Part shown: positions 9,584-18,956 of the stretch, one piece after another
Numbering within the stretch: the first letter of the stretch is position 1
Layout of the letters: every line of letters begins with the position of its first letter
From: Kurthia sibirica
Lineage (GTDB): Bacteria; Bacillota; Bacilli; Bacillales_A; Planococcaceae
Reading direction: 5' to 3'
Assembly: GCF_003143975.1 (NCBI RefSeq)
Contig: NZ_QFVR01000002.1
Location: 181,175-245,174 of the forward strand
Length of the DNA: 64,000 nucleotides
Translations under genes and position numbers: made by a program
Notes under the pieces: model-generated
Seen by the model: the letters and a program-made list of their open reading frames with translations, nothing else
What the model was told of the DNA's origin: nothing
Database searches by the model: none

Positions 9584-11161
9584 TTATATAAAATCTCCGT
9601 TTACAAGTTTGTTTATTTGAATGGCCAATTGATGAGATAAAAAAACTCCCTCACTTGCCCAAAAATCTTCTAACTGTAATATATATACTTTACTATTATA
9701 ACGTTGGCGTACTGAACACCAATAATCAGACTCCAATAGCCGCCTTCCTTGCTCCTCCGAATGTACGATAACAAGCATATGATCCGCTGCATAAGAGGAT
9801 ATGCGATATTCATCAATTATTAAGTGCCTATTTGGTGTTAATACTTCATCTTGAATTGATGGAGGCGGCACTAATTTAAGCTGTTCATAAATATTGTACG
9901 CACCTCTTGCTGAAGATCGCCAAATGCCTACTTGTTCGTCTTCACGCAACTCAAAAACACCGACAGTTTCTCCGCTCTCAATTAAGGGTTGTAATAGACT
10001 TTTGCCCATTTCAACTTCTGCTAAATAATTTTCTCGCCATTCTTCAGCACTATTTTCTGTCCCCATCATCGCTGCAATCGTCTCAACTTCTACAATACGA
10101 TCGATTTGATCCCATTCGAGAATGAATACCGGTGCTATTTTTTCCAATTCTTCAATCAACTGTGGATGTGCATACAAATAGGATGGTCCAATAATTAAAT
10201 CCAAAGACATGTTTCTCAATTGCTCAAAAGAAGGGAAATCCCCATTTTTGATTAGTTGCGTCGTATCTAATTGTTGTACGATATATGGTGGTAAATTGCC
10301 TGCCCAACTAAGTGTGCCAACAGGTGTTATTCCTGCTGCCAATAATGAACCCGTAAATTGAAAAGTGAAAATCCGCTTATAATTTTTGAATGCACGAAAT
10401 TCTGACGGAGTAATACCAGTTAGTTTACGAAACTTTCTACTCAAATATAAACCATCTTGATAACCTACTTTACGAGCAATATCAGCAATTGTTAAATTGC
10501 GATTTAGTAGTAATACTTTTGCCTTATCCAAGCGTATATGTGCTAAATAATCTGAAAAACTCCAACCTGTTTCTTTTTTTATTCTTTTAGAAAAATAATT
10601 TGGATGATAACCAAAATAATTTGCAATCTCATCTCTTTTCAATGCTTCATGTGAATGTTTAGAAATATATGCTAAAACGCTTTGAAAAGAAATTTCTACT
10701 ACATGATTTTTTTGCAGTTTATATTCCTCTTCAATTGTATGTATTAATTTATACAATAAATGAGCTTGTTGAGGTATTTGTTGTTCTTTAAATAATGCTT
10801 CACTTACTTTACGTACTTTATTGGAGGCCTTATGATAAAATAACCCCTCATAATTAACATACTCTCGCATTAATTCATAGCATAATTGCTGTCGATCATC
10901 TTGCCTTAAAATAAATGATGTAAAACTTGATACTCGAAAAACAAATGGTTTTTCTCCATTATTTCTCAACTCCATAACTACACCCATATTACTAATATAC
11001 ACCGAAGTAAGACCTAAAGTAATCGTACCATTTAGTTCCGCCATACCCGATACAACTGTCAATAAGCTATTAGATGATTTTATTAGTTGCATACTATCAT
11101 ATGGCAAGAGGACTCGTTCTTCTATTTTTTCAAAACGAAATATATTTTGCACAATCGACAT
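9584..11161 (-). CDS. btr: AraC-family regulator fused to siderophore-binding domain (Btr-like)
   Basis: 525 residues from the ATG at 11161, chosen because TAGGTGA stands just upstream; an ATG at 11194 overlaps the Fur box. An N-terminal cupin-like sensor region is followed by two AraC helix-turn-helices near residues 155-255 (motifs YFGYHPNYFSKRIKKETG and IARKVGYQDGLYLSRKFRKL). A C-terminal class III binding-protein domain, about 265-525, follows. This is the layout of B. subtilis Btr (YbbB), a cytoplasmic activator of ferric-bacillibactin uptake that senses the ferric siderophore through its C-terminal domain. Lying next to the uptake operon on the same strand and with its own Fur box, it very likely activates that operon. 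The actual ligand is unknown. Confidence 0.88.
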   Translation of the reverse strand: MSIVQNIFRFEKIEERVLLPYDSMQLIKSSNSLLTVVSGMAELNGTITLGLTSVYISNMGVVMELRNNGEKPFVFRVSSFTSFILRQDDRQQLCYELMREYVNYEGLFYHKASNKVRKVSEALFKEQQIPQQAHLLYKLIHTIEEEYKLQKNHVVEISFQSVLAYISKHSHEALKRDEIANYFGYHPNYFSKRIKKETGWSFSDYLAHIRLDKAKVLLLNRNLTIADIARKVGYQDGLYLSRKFRKLTGITPSEFRAFKNYKRIFTFQFTGSLLAAGITPVGTLSWAGNLPPYIVQQLDTTQLIKNGDFPSFEQLRNMSLDLIIGPSYLYAHPQLIEELEKIAPVFILEWDQIDRIVEVETIAAMMGTENSAEEWRENYLAEVEMGKSLLQPLIESGETVGVFELREDEQVGIWRSSARGAYNIYEQLKLVPPPSIQDEVLTPNRHLIIDEYRISSYAADHMLVIVHSEEQGRRLLESDYWCSVRQRYNSKVYILQLEDFWASEGVFLSHQLAIQINKLVNGDFI

Positions 11162-11178
11162 CTCGTCACCTACCCAAT

Positions 11179-11193
11179 TGATTATGATTCTCA
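11179..11193 (-). promoter_or_regulatory. Fur box upstream of btr-like regulator
   Basis: The 15-mer TGATTATGATTCTCA (plus-strand reading) matches the 7-1-7 consensus at 12 of 14 positions and ends 18 bases upstream of the chosen start codon. The regulator should be derepressed under iron limitation. Confidence 0.8.
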
Positions 11194-11260
11194 TTTAAAT
11201 TCTACTTGTATTACCTATTAAATACAATATAAAGTTTTGATAAATTGTTAATAATAAAAA

Positions 11261-11300
11261 TAACCAACTTTTTATAGCTATTGCTATAAAAAGTTGGTTA
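11261..11300 (-). terminator. Terminator of butanediol dehydrogenase gene
   Basis: A perfect 18-bp stem, 11261-11278 with 11283-11300, is followed on the minus strand by TTTTTATTAT. It lies about 20 bases after the stop codon. Confidence 0.9.
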
Positions 11301-11319
11301 CTATAAATCATCGAATTAC

Positions 11320-12369
11320 TTACATTTCACCGCTTAATTCTACTAAGATTTTTGCTTGTGTTTTATCATTTGTTAGGGCTTCAAAACCTTTTTCTACAAT
11401 AGTGTCTAAAGTAATTTGAGAAGTAATGATTCCCTGCGGTTTTAATTGGCCTGTCCCCATTAAATCAATCGTTTGTTGGAATGAAGTTGGTGTATATGCT
11501 ATTGTTGATGTTACTTTGACACCTGTATTCGTCAACATCATCGGATTCCATTCGATTGGACGAGCAAAAATGGATACGATGACGACTGTTCCTCTAGGAC
11601 GTGTTACATCAATTGATGATTTAAATGTTGGCCCTACACCAGCGACTTCAAATGTTACATCAACGCCCGCTGGTACGACACTTTTCACCGCTTCTACTGG
11701 ATTTACTTTACTTGAGTTGAAAATATGAGTAGCACCTAATTCAAGTGCCTTTTCTAAACGGAATTCTGCTAAATCAAAAACAATAATTTTACTAGCACCT
11801 GCTGCTTTTGCTGCGATTATTGTTAGTAATCCAATCGGACCAGCTCCAAAAACCGCCACGGTGTCACCGAATTGCATTTTACCTTCTTTAATCGCTTGAA
11901 CGGCTACTGCAGTCGGTTCAACTAGTGCCCCATCTTGTAAAGTTAATGATTCCGGTAATTTATATATATTATGTTGCGGTGCATTTGCAAATTTTGTGAA
12001 ACCACCGTCTCCATGCAAACCAATGAAGCTAAATCCATCATAACAATCTACATCTTCTGGTTTTTCACGATGCGTAATCGTTGGATTTACAACTACACGA
12101 TCGCCCACCTTATACGCTGTTACATCTCTACCTATTTTTTCAACTACACCTGCAAATTCATGTCCCATTATTAATGGTGCTACTTCACCGGTTAAAGCAT
12201 CTGGAGCATCAACTGGTACGAAAACGGGTCCTTCTTGATATTCATGTAAATCCGAACCGCAAATTCCTGCCCAAGCTACGCGAACAGTTACTTCATCATC
12301 TCTCAATTCCTTGAGTTCACGCTCTTCAATACGAATATCTTTTAGGCCATGCCACACTGCTGCTTTCAT
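11320..12369 (-). CDS. bdhA: Zinc-dependent 2,3-butanediol dehydrogenase
   Basis: 349 residues of the medium-chain zinc alcohol dehydrogenase family. The start is the ATG at 12369, eight bases after GGAGG. Catalytic zinc ligands appear in GICGSDLHEY (Cys and Asp/His region near residue 37) and GHEFAG (His/Glu near 70). The Rossmann motif is GAGPIGLL near 175 and an FDLAE acidic end suggests NAD(H). The sequence resembles B. subtilis BdhA, which interconverts acetoin and 2,3-butanediol in overflow and fermentative metabolism. It is a single-gene unit with its own terminator. A related polyol dehydrogenase is possible. Confidence 0.82.
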   Translation of the reverse strand: MKAAVWHGLKDIRIEERELKELRDDEVTVRVAWAGICGSDLHEYQEGPVFVPVDAPDALTGEVAPLIMGHEFAGVVEKIGRDVTAYKVGDRVVVNPTITHREKPEDVDCYDGFSFIGLHGDGGFTKFANAPQHNIYKLPESLTLQDGALVEPTAVAVQAIKEGKMQFGDTVAVFGAGPIGLLTIIAAKAAGASKIIVFDLAEFRLEKALELGATHIFNSSKVNPVEAVKSVVPAGVDVTFEVAGVGPTFKSSIDVTRPRGTVVIVSIFARPIEWNPMMLTNTGVKVTSTIAYTPTSFQQTIDLMGTGQLKPQGIITSQITLDTIVEKGFEALTNDKTQAKILVELSGEM

Positions 12370-12618
12370 TGTCAATTCCTCCAATAGTGTATAATCTTCT
12401 TAGAACTTCACTTTGTATTACATAGTGGAAATCATGAGAAGAATAGATTTTGATACACCTACATAGTAAGGGTAATTTTTTCTTTTTACAACTACTATAC
12501 CGTTTTTCTCATATTAAAAATGAGTAAATGAGTAGCATATACTTATACGAAAACTTATTTTTTTGATTTATCCTGTTTGTATATGGTCACTAATTTATCA
12601 ATTTTGGAGGATGTTTTA

Positions 12619-12798
12619 TTGAATTTATCTTTATTAGGTTATTATTTCATACCGCTATTTTTAATTATTCTATTCATAAATTTATTTTTTTATAGTAGAA
12701 ATACAAGAAAAAATCAACAGACAAACTTTAATATACTACTTATAGCACTATCATTTGGTTATCTTATTTTCACTTTAACGATGACTTTATTCAAGTAA
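12619..12798 (+). CDS. Small two-helix membrane protein, 59 aa
   Basis: The start is the TTG at 12619, eight bases after GGAGG; an in-frame ATG at 12577 lies upstream of this ribosome site and is not needed. The product has two hydrophobic segments (about residues 5-25 and 39-57) separated by a basic polar loop SRNTRKNQQ, so it should span the membrane twice. No family is recognised. It lies 15 bases upstream of ypsA on the same strand and is probably cotranscribed with it. Confidence 0.6.
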   Translation: MNLSLLGYYFIPLFLIILFINLFFYSRNTRKNQQTNFNILLIALSFGYLIFTLTMTLFK

Positions 12799-12813
12799 TT
12801 TAGGGGGTTAATT

Positions 12814-13374
12814 ATGATTAAAAAAATAACCATTACGGGCTACAAAGCACATGAATTAGGCATTTTCAATGATGATCATGCCGGCATTCCTGTTATTAAA
12901 CATGCGTTAACAGAACGATTAATCACCTTGTTAGAAGATGGTCTCGAATGGGTGCTTATCAGCGGGCAACTGGGAGTTGAAGCCTGGACAGCAGAAATAA
13001 TATGGGCCTTAAAAGATGATTATCCACAGCTCAAATATGCTGTTATGACACCCTTCTTAGAACAAGAAAAAAATTGGAATGATTCGAAAAAAGAAAAATA
13101 TAATGCGATCATACAAGCAGCTGATTTTGTTACTAGTCTCACCAATAGACCCTATGAAGCGCCATGGCAATTCGTAGAAAAAAATAAATTTTTCATCACG
13201 CATTCTGATGCATTATTAATCGTTTATGATGAAGAGAATGAAGGTTCACCCATCTATATAAAACAATTGGCAGAAAAATTTTCTGAGACAAATGAGTACC
13301 CCATTTACACAATTGATGCCTATGATTTACAGTCGATTGCCGATGAAATCCAACAAGAAGAATGGCAGGAATAA
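12814..13374 (+). CDS. ypsA: SLOG-family protein YpsA
   Basis: 186 residues, ribosome site AGGGGG before the ATG. The N-terminus ITGYKAHELGIF and the glycine-rich SGQLGVEAWTAE segment near residue 50 are hallmarks of YpsA (DUF1273), a Rossmann-like SLOG protein thought to bind a nucleotide-type ligand. In B. subtilis YpsA affects cell division and shape, and homologues recur beside gpsB in many Firmicutes. Here gpsB is not adjacent: downstream lies a collapsed insertion sequence, which may have disturbed the neighbourhood. Length is normal. Confidence 0.85.
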   Translation: MIKKITITGYKAHELGIFNDDHAGIPVIKHALTERLITLLEDGLEWVLISGQLGVEAWTAEIIWALKDDYPQLKYAVMTPFLEQEKNWNDSKKEKYNAIIQAADFVTSLTNRPYEAPWQFVEKNKFFITHSDALLIVYDEENEGSPIYIKQLAEKFSETNEYPIYTIDAYDLQSIADEIQQEEWQE

Positions 13375-13375
13375 A

Positions 13376-13419
13376 CCGCTAAACTGGCTTCTATTTAGAG
13401 CTAATTTAGCGGCTTTTTT
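13376..13419 (+). terminator. Terminator of ypsA
   Basis: CCGCTAAA (13376-13383) pairs with TTTAGCGG (13405-13412), with inner pairing of the arms, followed by a T run. The left end of the IS remnant begins immediately after it. Confidence 0.75.
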
Positions 13420-13546
13420 GGTTCTATTATATATGTTGGGGTATTAAAACAACTCATGTTTTAGACAATTAGAAATAGCGAGAGCTTTCCGCCGACAAAT
13501 AAAGGATTGCTTACTACTTGTTTTTCGGCAGGAGTCCTCGCCATTT

Positions 13547-13852
13547 CTTTTAATCACAAAAGTTGAAGAAATTGAGGGCAAGTATGCTCTTTTTATAGAA
13601 ATGCCGAAGCGTTCACATATTTGTCCAGCTTGTCAGTCCATTACTGCGAAAGTACATGATGATCGCATACAAAAAATGAATCATTTAAAATGGTTTGATT
13701 GGGCCAAAAAATCGAATGGCTTTTTAAAAGGTATTAATAACAAAACGAAAGTAATGAAACGAAATGCATATGGTTTTAAACGATTTGAACGATTTAGAGC
13801 GAAGATCTTACTAACATTAAAGTATAAAGAAGTTGGTTTACATCTGGGCTAA
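13547..13852 (+). pseudogene. ISL3 transposase remnant with internal deletion
   Basis: The frame is open before the first ATG (13601) and reads as the transposase N-terminus from about 13547. It includes the zinc-finger start CPAC followed by the usual KVHD and HLKW segments. After residue LKW it jumps directly to the C-terminal part NGFLKGINNKTKVMKR and ends with the FRAKILL tail. The catalytic DDE core, about 300 residues, is missing between roughly 13690 and 13700, yet the reading frame is kept. The product cannot transpose. The N-terminal first few residues are also altered. Confidence 0.82.
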
Positions 13853-13860
13853 ATGAAAAA

Positions 13861-13894
13861 GGTGAATGAAATTGAAAATCCAATTTCATTCACC
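13861..13894. repeat. Perfect hairpin inside IS right end
   Basis: 14-bp arms (13861-13874 and 13881-13894) with a 6-base loop abut the right terminal repeat of the ISL3 remnant. It probably acted as the terminator of the transposase gene, although no T tract follows. Confidence 0.6.
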
Positions 13895-13928
13895 CCAACA
13901 TTTGACACAGAGCGGTTTTTTTATACTT

Positions 13929-14372
13929 TTATATTTTTGTACGCCTTCCTTCTTCATCGCCTACAATAATCATCAACGAACTCGTCGAGTGGGCTACGAT
14001 ACTCCCCACTTCATCTACAACTGTACTTTCTAAGAGTGCGATTTTTTTTCCTTTTTTGATAATACGTCCTTCTGCAGTCAATCTACCAGACCAAATTGGT
14101 TTTAAAAAATTTAATTTGAGCTCAATCGTCGTAAATAGCTCGCCTTCTTCTAACACACTAAATAATGTGAGTCCCATTGCCATATCAGCGATATCACAAA
14201 TTACCCCGCCATGTAAAGTCCCCATAGGATTGTAATGCTCCGGCTTAATATCAATTGCCACTGTCACTTTTCCAACTTCAACTGCTACAATATCAACGCC
14301 CAATAAATCAGCGATTGGTGCAACTGTATGCCCAGAAGCCACTTTTTCTTGAAGTTCATACAATGTTTTCAT
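13929..14372 (-). CDS. PaaI/YbgC-type hotdog-fold thioesterase
   Basis: 147 residues from the ATG at 14372, eight bases after GGAGG. The hotdog signature is present: NPMGTLHGGVICDIADMAMG near residues 48-67, with the Asn/Gly/His-Gly-Gly segment that lines the acyl-CoA thioester site and an acidic residue in the following helix. Members hydrolyse small aryl- or acyl-CoA esters, often to rescue CoA. No catabolic cluster is adjacent, so the substrate is open. It lies between the IS remnant and a BASS transporter. Confidence 0.82.
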   Translation of the reverse strand: MKTLYELQEKVASGHTVAPIADLLGVDIVAVEVGKVTVAIDIKPEHYNPMGTLHGGVICDIADMAMGLTLFSVLEEGELFTTIELKLNFLKPIWSGRLTAEGRIIKKGKKIALLESTVVDEVGSIVAHSTSSLMIIVGDEEGRRTKI

Positions 14373-14540
14373 TGTTAATACCTCCATTTATCATTTCGCG
14401 AAGACAATGCAATGAGGTCAAATCTATGTATACTTCTTAATGATGTAAGTACCTTTACATGACATTACCCAAATATAGGAGAAAAATCAAAACAAAAGGC
14501 TTCAGCATATGATAAATATTATGCTAAAACCCTGCTATTT

Positions 14541-15515
14541 TTATTCCTTCAGTTCTTTAGTCACTATAAATGCTTCTTCTGTATTTATCTTATCCGCCTT
14601 TTTACTCCAATATGCGGCAATAATTGGACCAGAAATATTATGCCAAACACTTGCTATCGCACTTGGAACGGCGACCATTGGGCCAAAATGTAACATGGCA
14701 AGCGTAGCACCTAAAGCTGAATTTTGCATACCTACTTCTATTGAAATAGCCTTTTGATCACGATAACTTAATTTGAACATACGCGCTGTTAAGAAGCCTA
14801 ATAATAAACCTAAGCCATTATGTAGAATAACAACGATGAAAATAAAAATACCATTTGAAATAATTTGTTCACGACTATTGGATACGACAGATGCTACAAT
14901 AATTACGATCCCAATTATTGAAATAATCGGCATAATATCTGTTGCTGCTTCTGAACGTTCCTTTAAAATTATTTTCACAATTACCCCTAAAATAATGGGT
15001 ACTAAAACGATTTTGAAAACAGAAATAAACATGGCTGATGCTGATACTGAAATCCACTGTGATGCCATTAAATAAACAATGGCTGGTGTTAAAATTGGAG
15101 CCAACAATGTTGTGATCGAGGTGATGGTTACTGATAGTGCTGTATTGCCTTTCGCTAAAAATGTCATAACATTTGATGCAGTACCTCCTGGACATGCACC
15201 TATTAAAATAACACCTACAGCAATTTCAGGAGGTAAATTCATCGCTTTTGCTAATAAGAATGCCAAACCAGGCATGATTAAATATTGTGCAAATACACCT
15301 ACTAAAATCGATTTTGGATGTGATAAGACCAATTTAAAATCTTTTAATGTTAATGTCATACCCATACCAAACATAATAATGCCAAGTAAAATCGAAACAT
15401 ATGGTGCGATTCCTGTAAATTGTGATGGCCAAACCATCGCAACTGCTGCTGCAATAACAACCCAGATGGCAAACGTGCTACCTAAGAATTTACCGAGTGA
15501 TTGAACACTTTTCAT
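14541..15515 (-). CDS. Bile acid:sodium symporter (BASS) family transporter
   Basis: 324 residues with about nine to ten hydrophobic helices, preceded by AGGAGG. Diagnostic BASS segments are LIGACPGGTASNVMTFLAKGN near residue 115 and the EVGMQNSALGATLA repeat near 255; the paired discontinuous helices form the Na+ sites in this family. Bacterial members (YocS-like) import organic anions such as pantoate or keto acids with Na+, and bile acids are unlikely substrates here. It is a monocistronic minus-strand gene. Confidence 0.85.
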   Translation of the reverse strand: MKSVQSLGKFLGSTFAIWVVIAAAVAMVWPSQFTGIAPYVSILLGIIMFGMGMTLTLKDFKLVLSHPKSILVGVFAQYLIMPGLAFLLAKAMNLPPEIAVGVILIGACPGGTASNVMTFLAKGNTALSVTITSITTLLAPILTPAIVYLMASQWISVSASAMFISVFKIVLVPIILGVIVKIILKERSEAATDIMPIISIIGIVIIVASVVSNSREQIISNGIFIFIVVILHNGLGLLLGFLTARMFKLSYRDQKAISIEVGMQNSALGATLAMLHFGPMVAVPSAIASVWHNISGPIIAAYWSKKADKINTEEAFIVTKELKE

Positions 15516-15816
15516 CTATCTGTTCCTCCTAAATAATCTGATTACACACTATATTACATTAAATATTCTGAAAATTCCAATATTATTTTGCTATAAAAAA
15601 AATAGTCCGACGTCACCTATTATGTTGACATGATTTGCTTCCTTCATATCACACTATTTTTCTATTGGTTCGGACGAATACACCCCTAGTTCTTTATCCT
15701 AGCCATCCAATTTCCAACATATAAAGCGGCATTTAATTGAAGTAAAGCCCACTGAAGGCGTTGAGTATATATCGTATTGTTTGAAGTACCTAACAAATAG
15801 CCTAGAATGTCAAAAA
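15516..15816. other. Intergenic stretch between BASS gene and rgg-like gene
   Basis: About 300 bases with the promoter region of the BASS gene and no supported gene. A minus-strand open frame ends at 15686 (tail reading QRLQWALLQLNAALY) without a credible start or ribosome site; it may be a decayed gene end but no family is recognised. Confidence 0.4.
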
Positions 15817-15840
15817 TACCTCTACAGATTAGTAGAGGTA
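15817..15840 (-). terminator. Terminator overlapping the rgg-like stop codon
   Basis: A 9-bp stem, TACCTCTAC with GTAGAGGTA, 6-base loop, followed on the minus strand by TTTTTG. The stop codon at 15822 lies inside the hairpin. Confidence 0.85.
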
Positions 15841-16679
15841 TACTTGTTATATTCTTCTTCAATACGCAATAATAAATCAGTTGCTTCATAGGCTTGTAGC
15901 ACATTTTTAGCTTGTTGATGATCCTTGTAGCTATCTGTAAAATTTAATTTTTTTTTACAAATTGCTCGCCTGGATAGATTGAGGGCTAACATCGTATATG
16001 TCATATGTTTGCGATTTTTCAAACGATTTTCGATTAACTGAAGTGCCTCATGATAGCGCCCAGCTTTAATGAATAATAATGCCAGATTTATATTGTATAA
16101 ATCACGATATTGTTCTACATCATCATGCGCTTTATAATCTTCCAAACGAGTCAATACACGCTGTGTAAAAGCAATGGCGATATCTAATGGATATAAAATT
16201 AACATCATATTAATTAAACGCATATCGTGTAAATACCATTGGTCATACGTTTTTAATCTCAACCAAATCGGTTCAATTAGCTTACGCGCTTTGTCAAAAT
16301 CCTCTGTATCTGAAATAATGATTTGTGCTTCACATAACAAATAGACTTCTCGTATTTCCACGTCATCTGCAATCTTCAAATAATTCATTGCTTGTTCTTT
16401 TATTTGATTGAGTTTTTCTGGATCATTATAGTTTAACTTGAAAAATGATTTTATAAGTTGTCTTTTCGTATTATGTTCATAACCATTGCTTATAAATTCG
16501 ATTTCATCTGGTGTTAAATTTAATCTTTTGGCAATTTTTATAAAATCAACAGCTGCTAAATCACGTGTTCCTGCTTCTATTTTAGAATAAGCACCTTGTG
16601 AAATAATTTTGTGTGATACATTTAGTTGACTATACCCACGATTTAAACGAATTTCTTTTAATATAGTACCAAACTCCAT
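15822..16679 (-). CDS. Rgg/GadR/MutR-like HTH transcriptional regulator
   Basis: 285 residues: an XRE helix-turn-helix at about residues 5-60 (ILKEIRLNRGYSQ then SKIEAGTRDLAA) and an all-helical C-terminal region with TPR-like repeats to the end. This is the layout of Rgg/RRNPP regulators, which are controlled by small secreted peptides re-imported by oligopeptide permeases in streptococci. No obvious peptide-pheromone gene with a ribosome site was found beside it, and the flanking genes (xpt-pbuX, BASS transporter) give no clear target. Peptide control is therefore inference from the family. Confidence 0.75.
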   Translation of the reverse strand: MEFGTILKEIRLNRGYSQLNVSHKIISQGAYSKIEAGTRDLAAVDFIKIAKRLNLTPDEIEFISNGYEHNTKRQLIKSFFKLNYNDPEKLNQIKEQAMNYLKIADDVEIREVYLLCEAQIIISDTEDFDKARKLIEPIWLRLKTYDQWYLHDMRLINMMLILYPLDIAIAFTQRVLTRLEDYKAHDDVEQYRDLYNINLALLFIKAGRYHEALQLIENRLKNRKHMTYTMLALNLSRRAICKKKLNFTDSYKDHQQAKNVLQAYEATDLLLRIEEEYNKYTSTNL

Positions 16680-16747
16680 TTATTTCACCTCTATTTTCTA
16701 CACTTTTATTACTTCTATAAAATATAGCGTGAATCCTCTAAATTTTC

Positions 16748-16783
16748 AAAAAAAATACCCTTAGATAATAAAAACTCTAAGGG
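16748..16783 (-). terminator. Terminator of xpt-pbuX operon
   Basis: CCCTTAGA (16758-16765) pairs with TCTAAGGG (16776-16783); the minus-strand tail is T-rich (16748-16757). Confidence 0.85.
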
Positions 16784-16797
16784 ATTATTCTAAAAAG

Positions 16798-18144
16798 CTA
16801 TTTTTCAATTGATACTGCTTGTTTTTCTATTAACTCTGGTGTTTCAAGCGTTGCCATTTCATCGACTTCTTTGACATCTCGACGCCAAGGAATCATATTA
16901 AAAATAATATTCATGATGATTGCTGTTAAAGAACCTGCGACAATACCATTACTCGTCAAAATACTTACTTTTTCAGGTAGGAAATTGAAAATAGTAGGTT
17001 GAACAGTAATGCCAAGACCCATCGCTAATGAACAAGCAATGACCATCGTATTTCCTTCAGATTCAGAAACAGCACGACCAAGCATTTTAACACCTTGTGA
17101 AATAACCATACCAAACATCGCAATCATAGCACCACCAAGTACTGGTGTTGGAATGATGGTTACCAATGCCGCTACTTTTGGTAGGAAACCAAGAATGATC
17201 AGCATAATACTCATAATCACGATAACAGAACGATTTTTCACGCCTGTTAATTGCATTAAACCAACATTTTGAGAAAATGCTGTGTAAGGGAATGCATTGA
17301 AAATACCACCAATAATTGATGCTAATCCTTCAGAGCGATAGCCTCGAGCTAATGACTTTTTATTGATTGGTGTTTTCGTCATTTCACTAAGTGCAAAATA
17401 GGAACCCGTTGATTCGACTAACGAAACGATTGCGACAATTGTCATTGTAATAATCGGCACTGCATGAAATTCAGGTGTTCCAAAGTAGAACGGTTGAACC
17501 ATATGTAACCAATCTGCATCTGCTACATTTTGGAAACTTACTTTTCCAAGCATTGAAGCAACGAATGTTCCTACAATCAAACCAACTAATATAGCAATCG
17601 AGCGGAAGAAACCTTTTGTAAAGCGGTAAAACAAAACAATCAACAACAGTGTTCCTAATGCTAATAAGACATTTTCAGCCGAGCCGTAATCAGCAGCATC
17701 TGCATTACCACCTGCTGCATTGTTAAATGCTACTGGAATTAATGTAATACCGATAATCGTTACGACCGAACCTGTTACGATTGGTGGGAATAATTTAACA
17801 AGTAAACCAAAGACACCACCGATTAATACTACGATTACACCTGAAGCGATAATCGCACCATAAATTGAACCTAAACCATAATCTGTACCGATACTAATAA
17901 TCGGCATAACGGCTGTAAATGTACAACCTAAAACGAGCGGAAGTCCGATACCAAAAGCTTTACCACGCATTACTTGTAGTAATGTTGCAACACCACACAT
18001 CATAATATCAATTGACACTAAATACGTTAATTGTTTTGCGTTAAACCCTAATGCATTACCAATAATCATTGGTACTAGAATCGCGCCAGCATACATTGCC
18101 AGCAAATGTTGCAGTCCAAGAGTCGTTAGTTTAAGCTTGTTCAT
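16798..18144 (-). CDS. pbuX: Xanthine permease
   Basis: 448 residues with about 12-14 hydrophobic segments, of the nucleobase-cation symporter-2 (UraA/UapA-type) family. The NCS2 signature QNVGLMQLTGVKNR lies near residue 285, with an ESTGSYFALSEMT motif near 245 that carries the substrate-binding Glu. It imports xanthine with protons at the plasma membrane. The gene starts 16 bases after xpt on the same transcript, behind a guanine riboswitch, so import and salvage of xanthine are switched off together when guanine is ample. Length matches B. subtilis PbuX. Confidence 0.93.
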   Translation of the reverse strand: MNKLKLTTLGLQHLLAMYAGAILVPMIIGNALGFNAKQLTYLVSIDIMMCGVATLLQVMRGKAFGIGLPLVLGCTFTAVMPIISIGTDYGLGSIYGAIIASGVIVVLIGGVFGLLVKLFPPIVTGSVVTIIGITLIPVAFNNAAGGNADAADYGSAENVLLALGTLLLIVLFYRFTKGFFRSIAILVGLIVGTFVASMLGKVSFQNVADADWLHMVQPFYFGTPEFHAVPIITMTIVAIVSLVESTGSYFALSEMTKTPINKKSLARGYRSEGLASIIGGIFNAFPYTAFSQNVGLMQLTGVKNRSVIVIMSIMLIILGFLPKVAALVTIIPTPVLGGAMIAMFGMVISQGVKMLGRAVSESEGNTMVIACSLAMGLGITVQPTIFNFLPEKVSILTSNGIVAGSLTAIIMNIIFNMIPWRRDVKEVDEMATLETPELIEKQAVSIEK

Positions 18145-18159
18145 CTGAAAAAATGCCTC

Positions 18160-18956
<797 letters not shown>

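Larger units (their letters stand above)
13420..13914 (+). mobile_element. Collapsed ISL3-family insertion sequence (about 495 bp)
   Basis: Imperfect terminal inverted repeats of about 23 bases face each other at 13420-13442 and 13892-13914, sharing an inner ATGTTGGGGT. Between them lies a transposase reduced to its two ends. Full ISL3 elements are about 1.3-1.5 kb, so roughly 0.9 kb is missing. The element also holds a degenerate stem-loop region at 13470-13552 and a perfect 14-bp hairpin at 13861-13894. No clear target duplication could be seen by eye. Confidence 0.78.

Noticed and set aside
15686..15904. 72-aa minus-strand ORF as an Rgg-linked peptide
   Set aside because: It overlaps the 3' end of the regulator, has no ribosome site, and lacks a signal-like or short pheromone structure.
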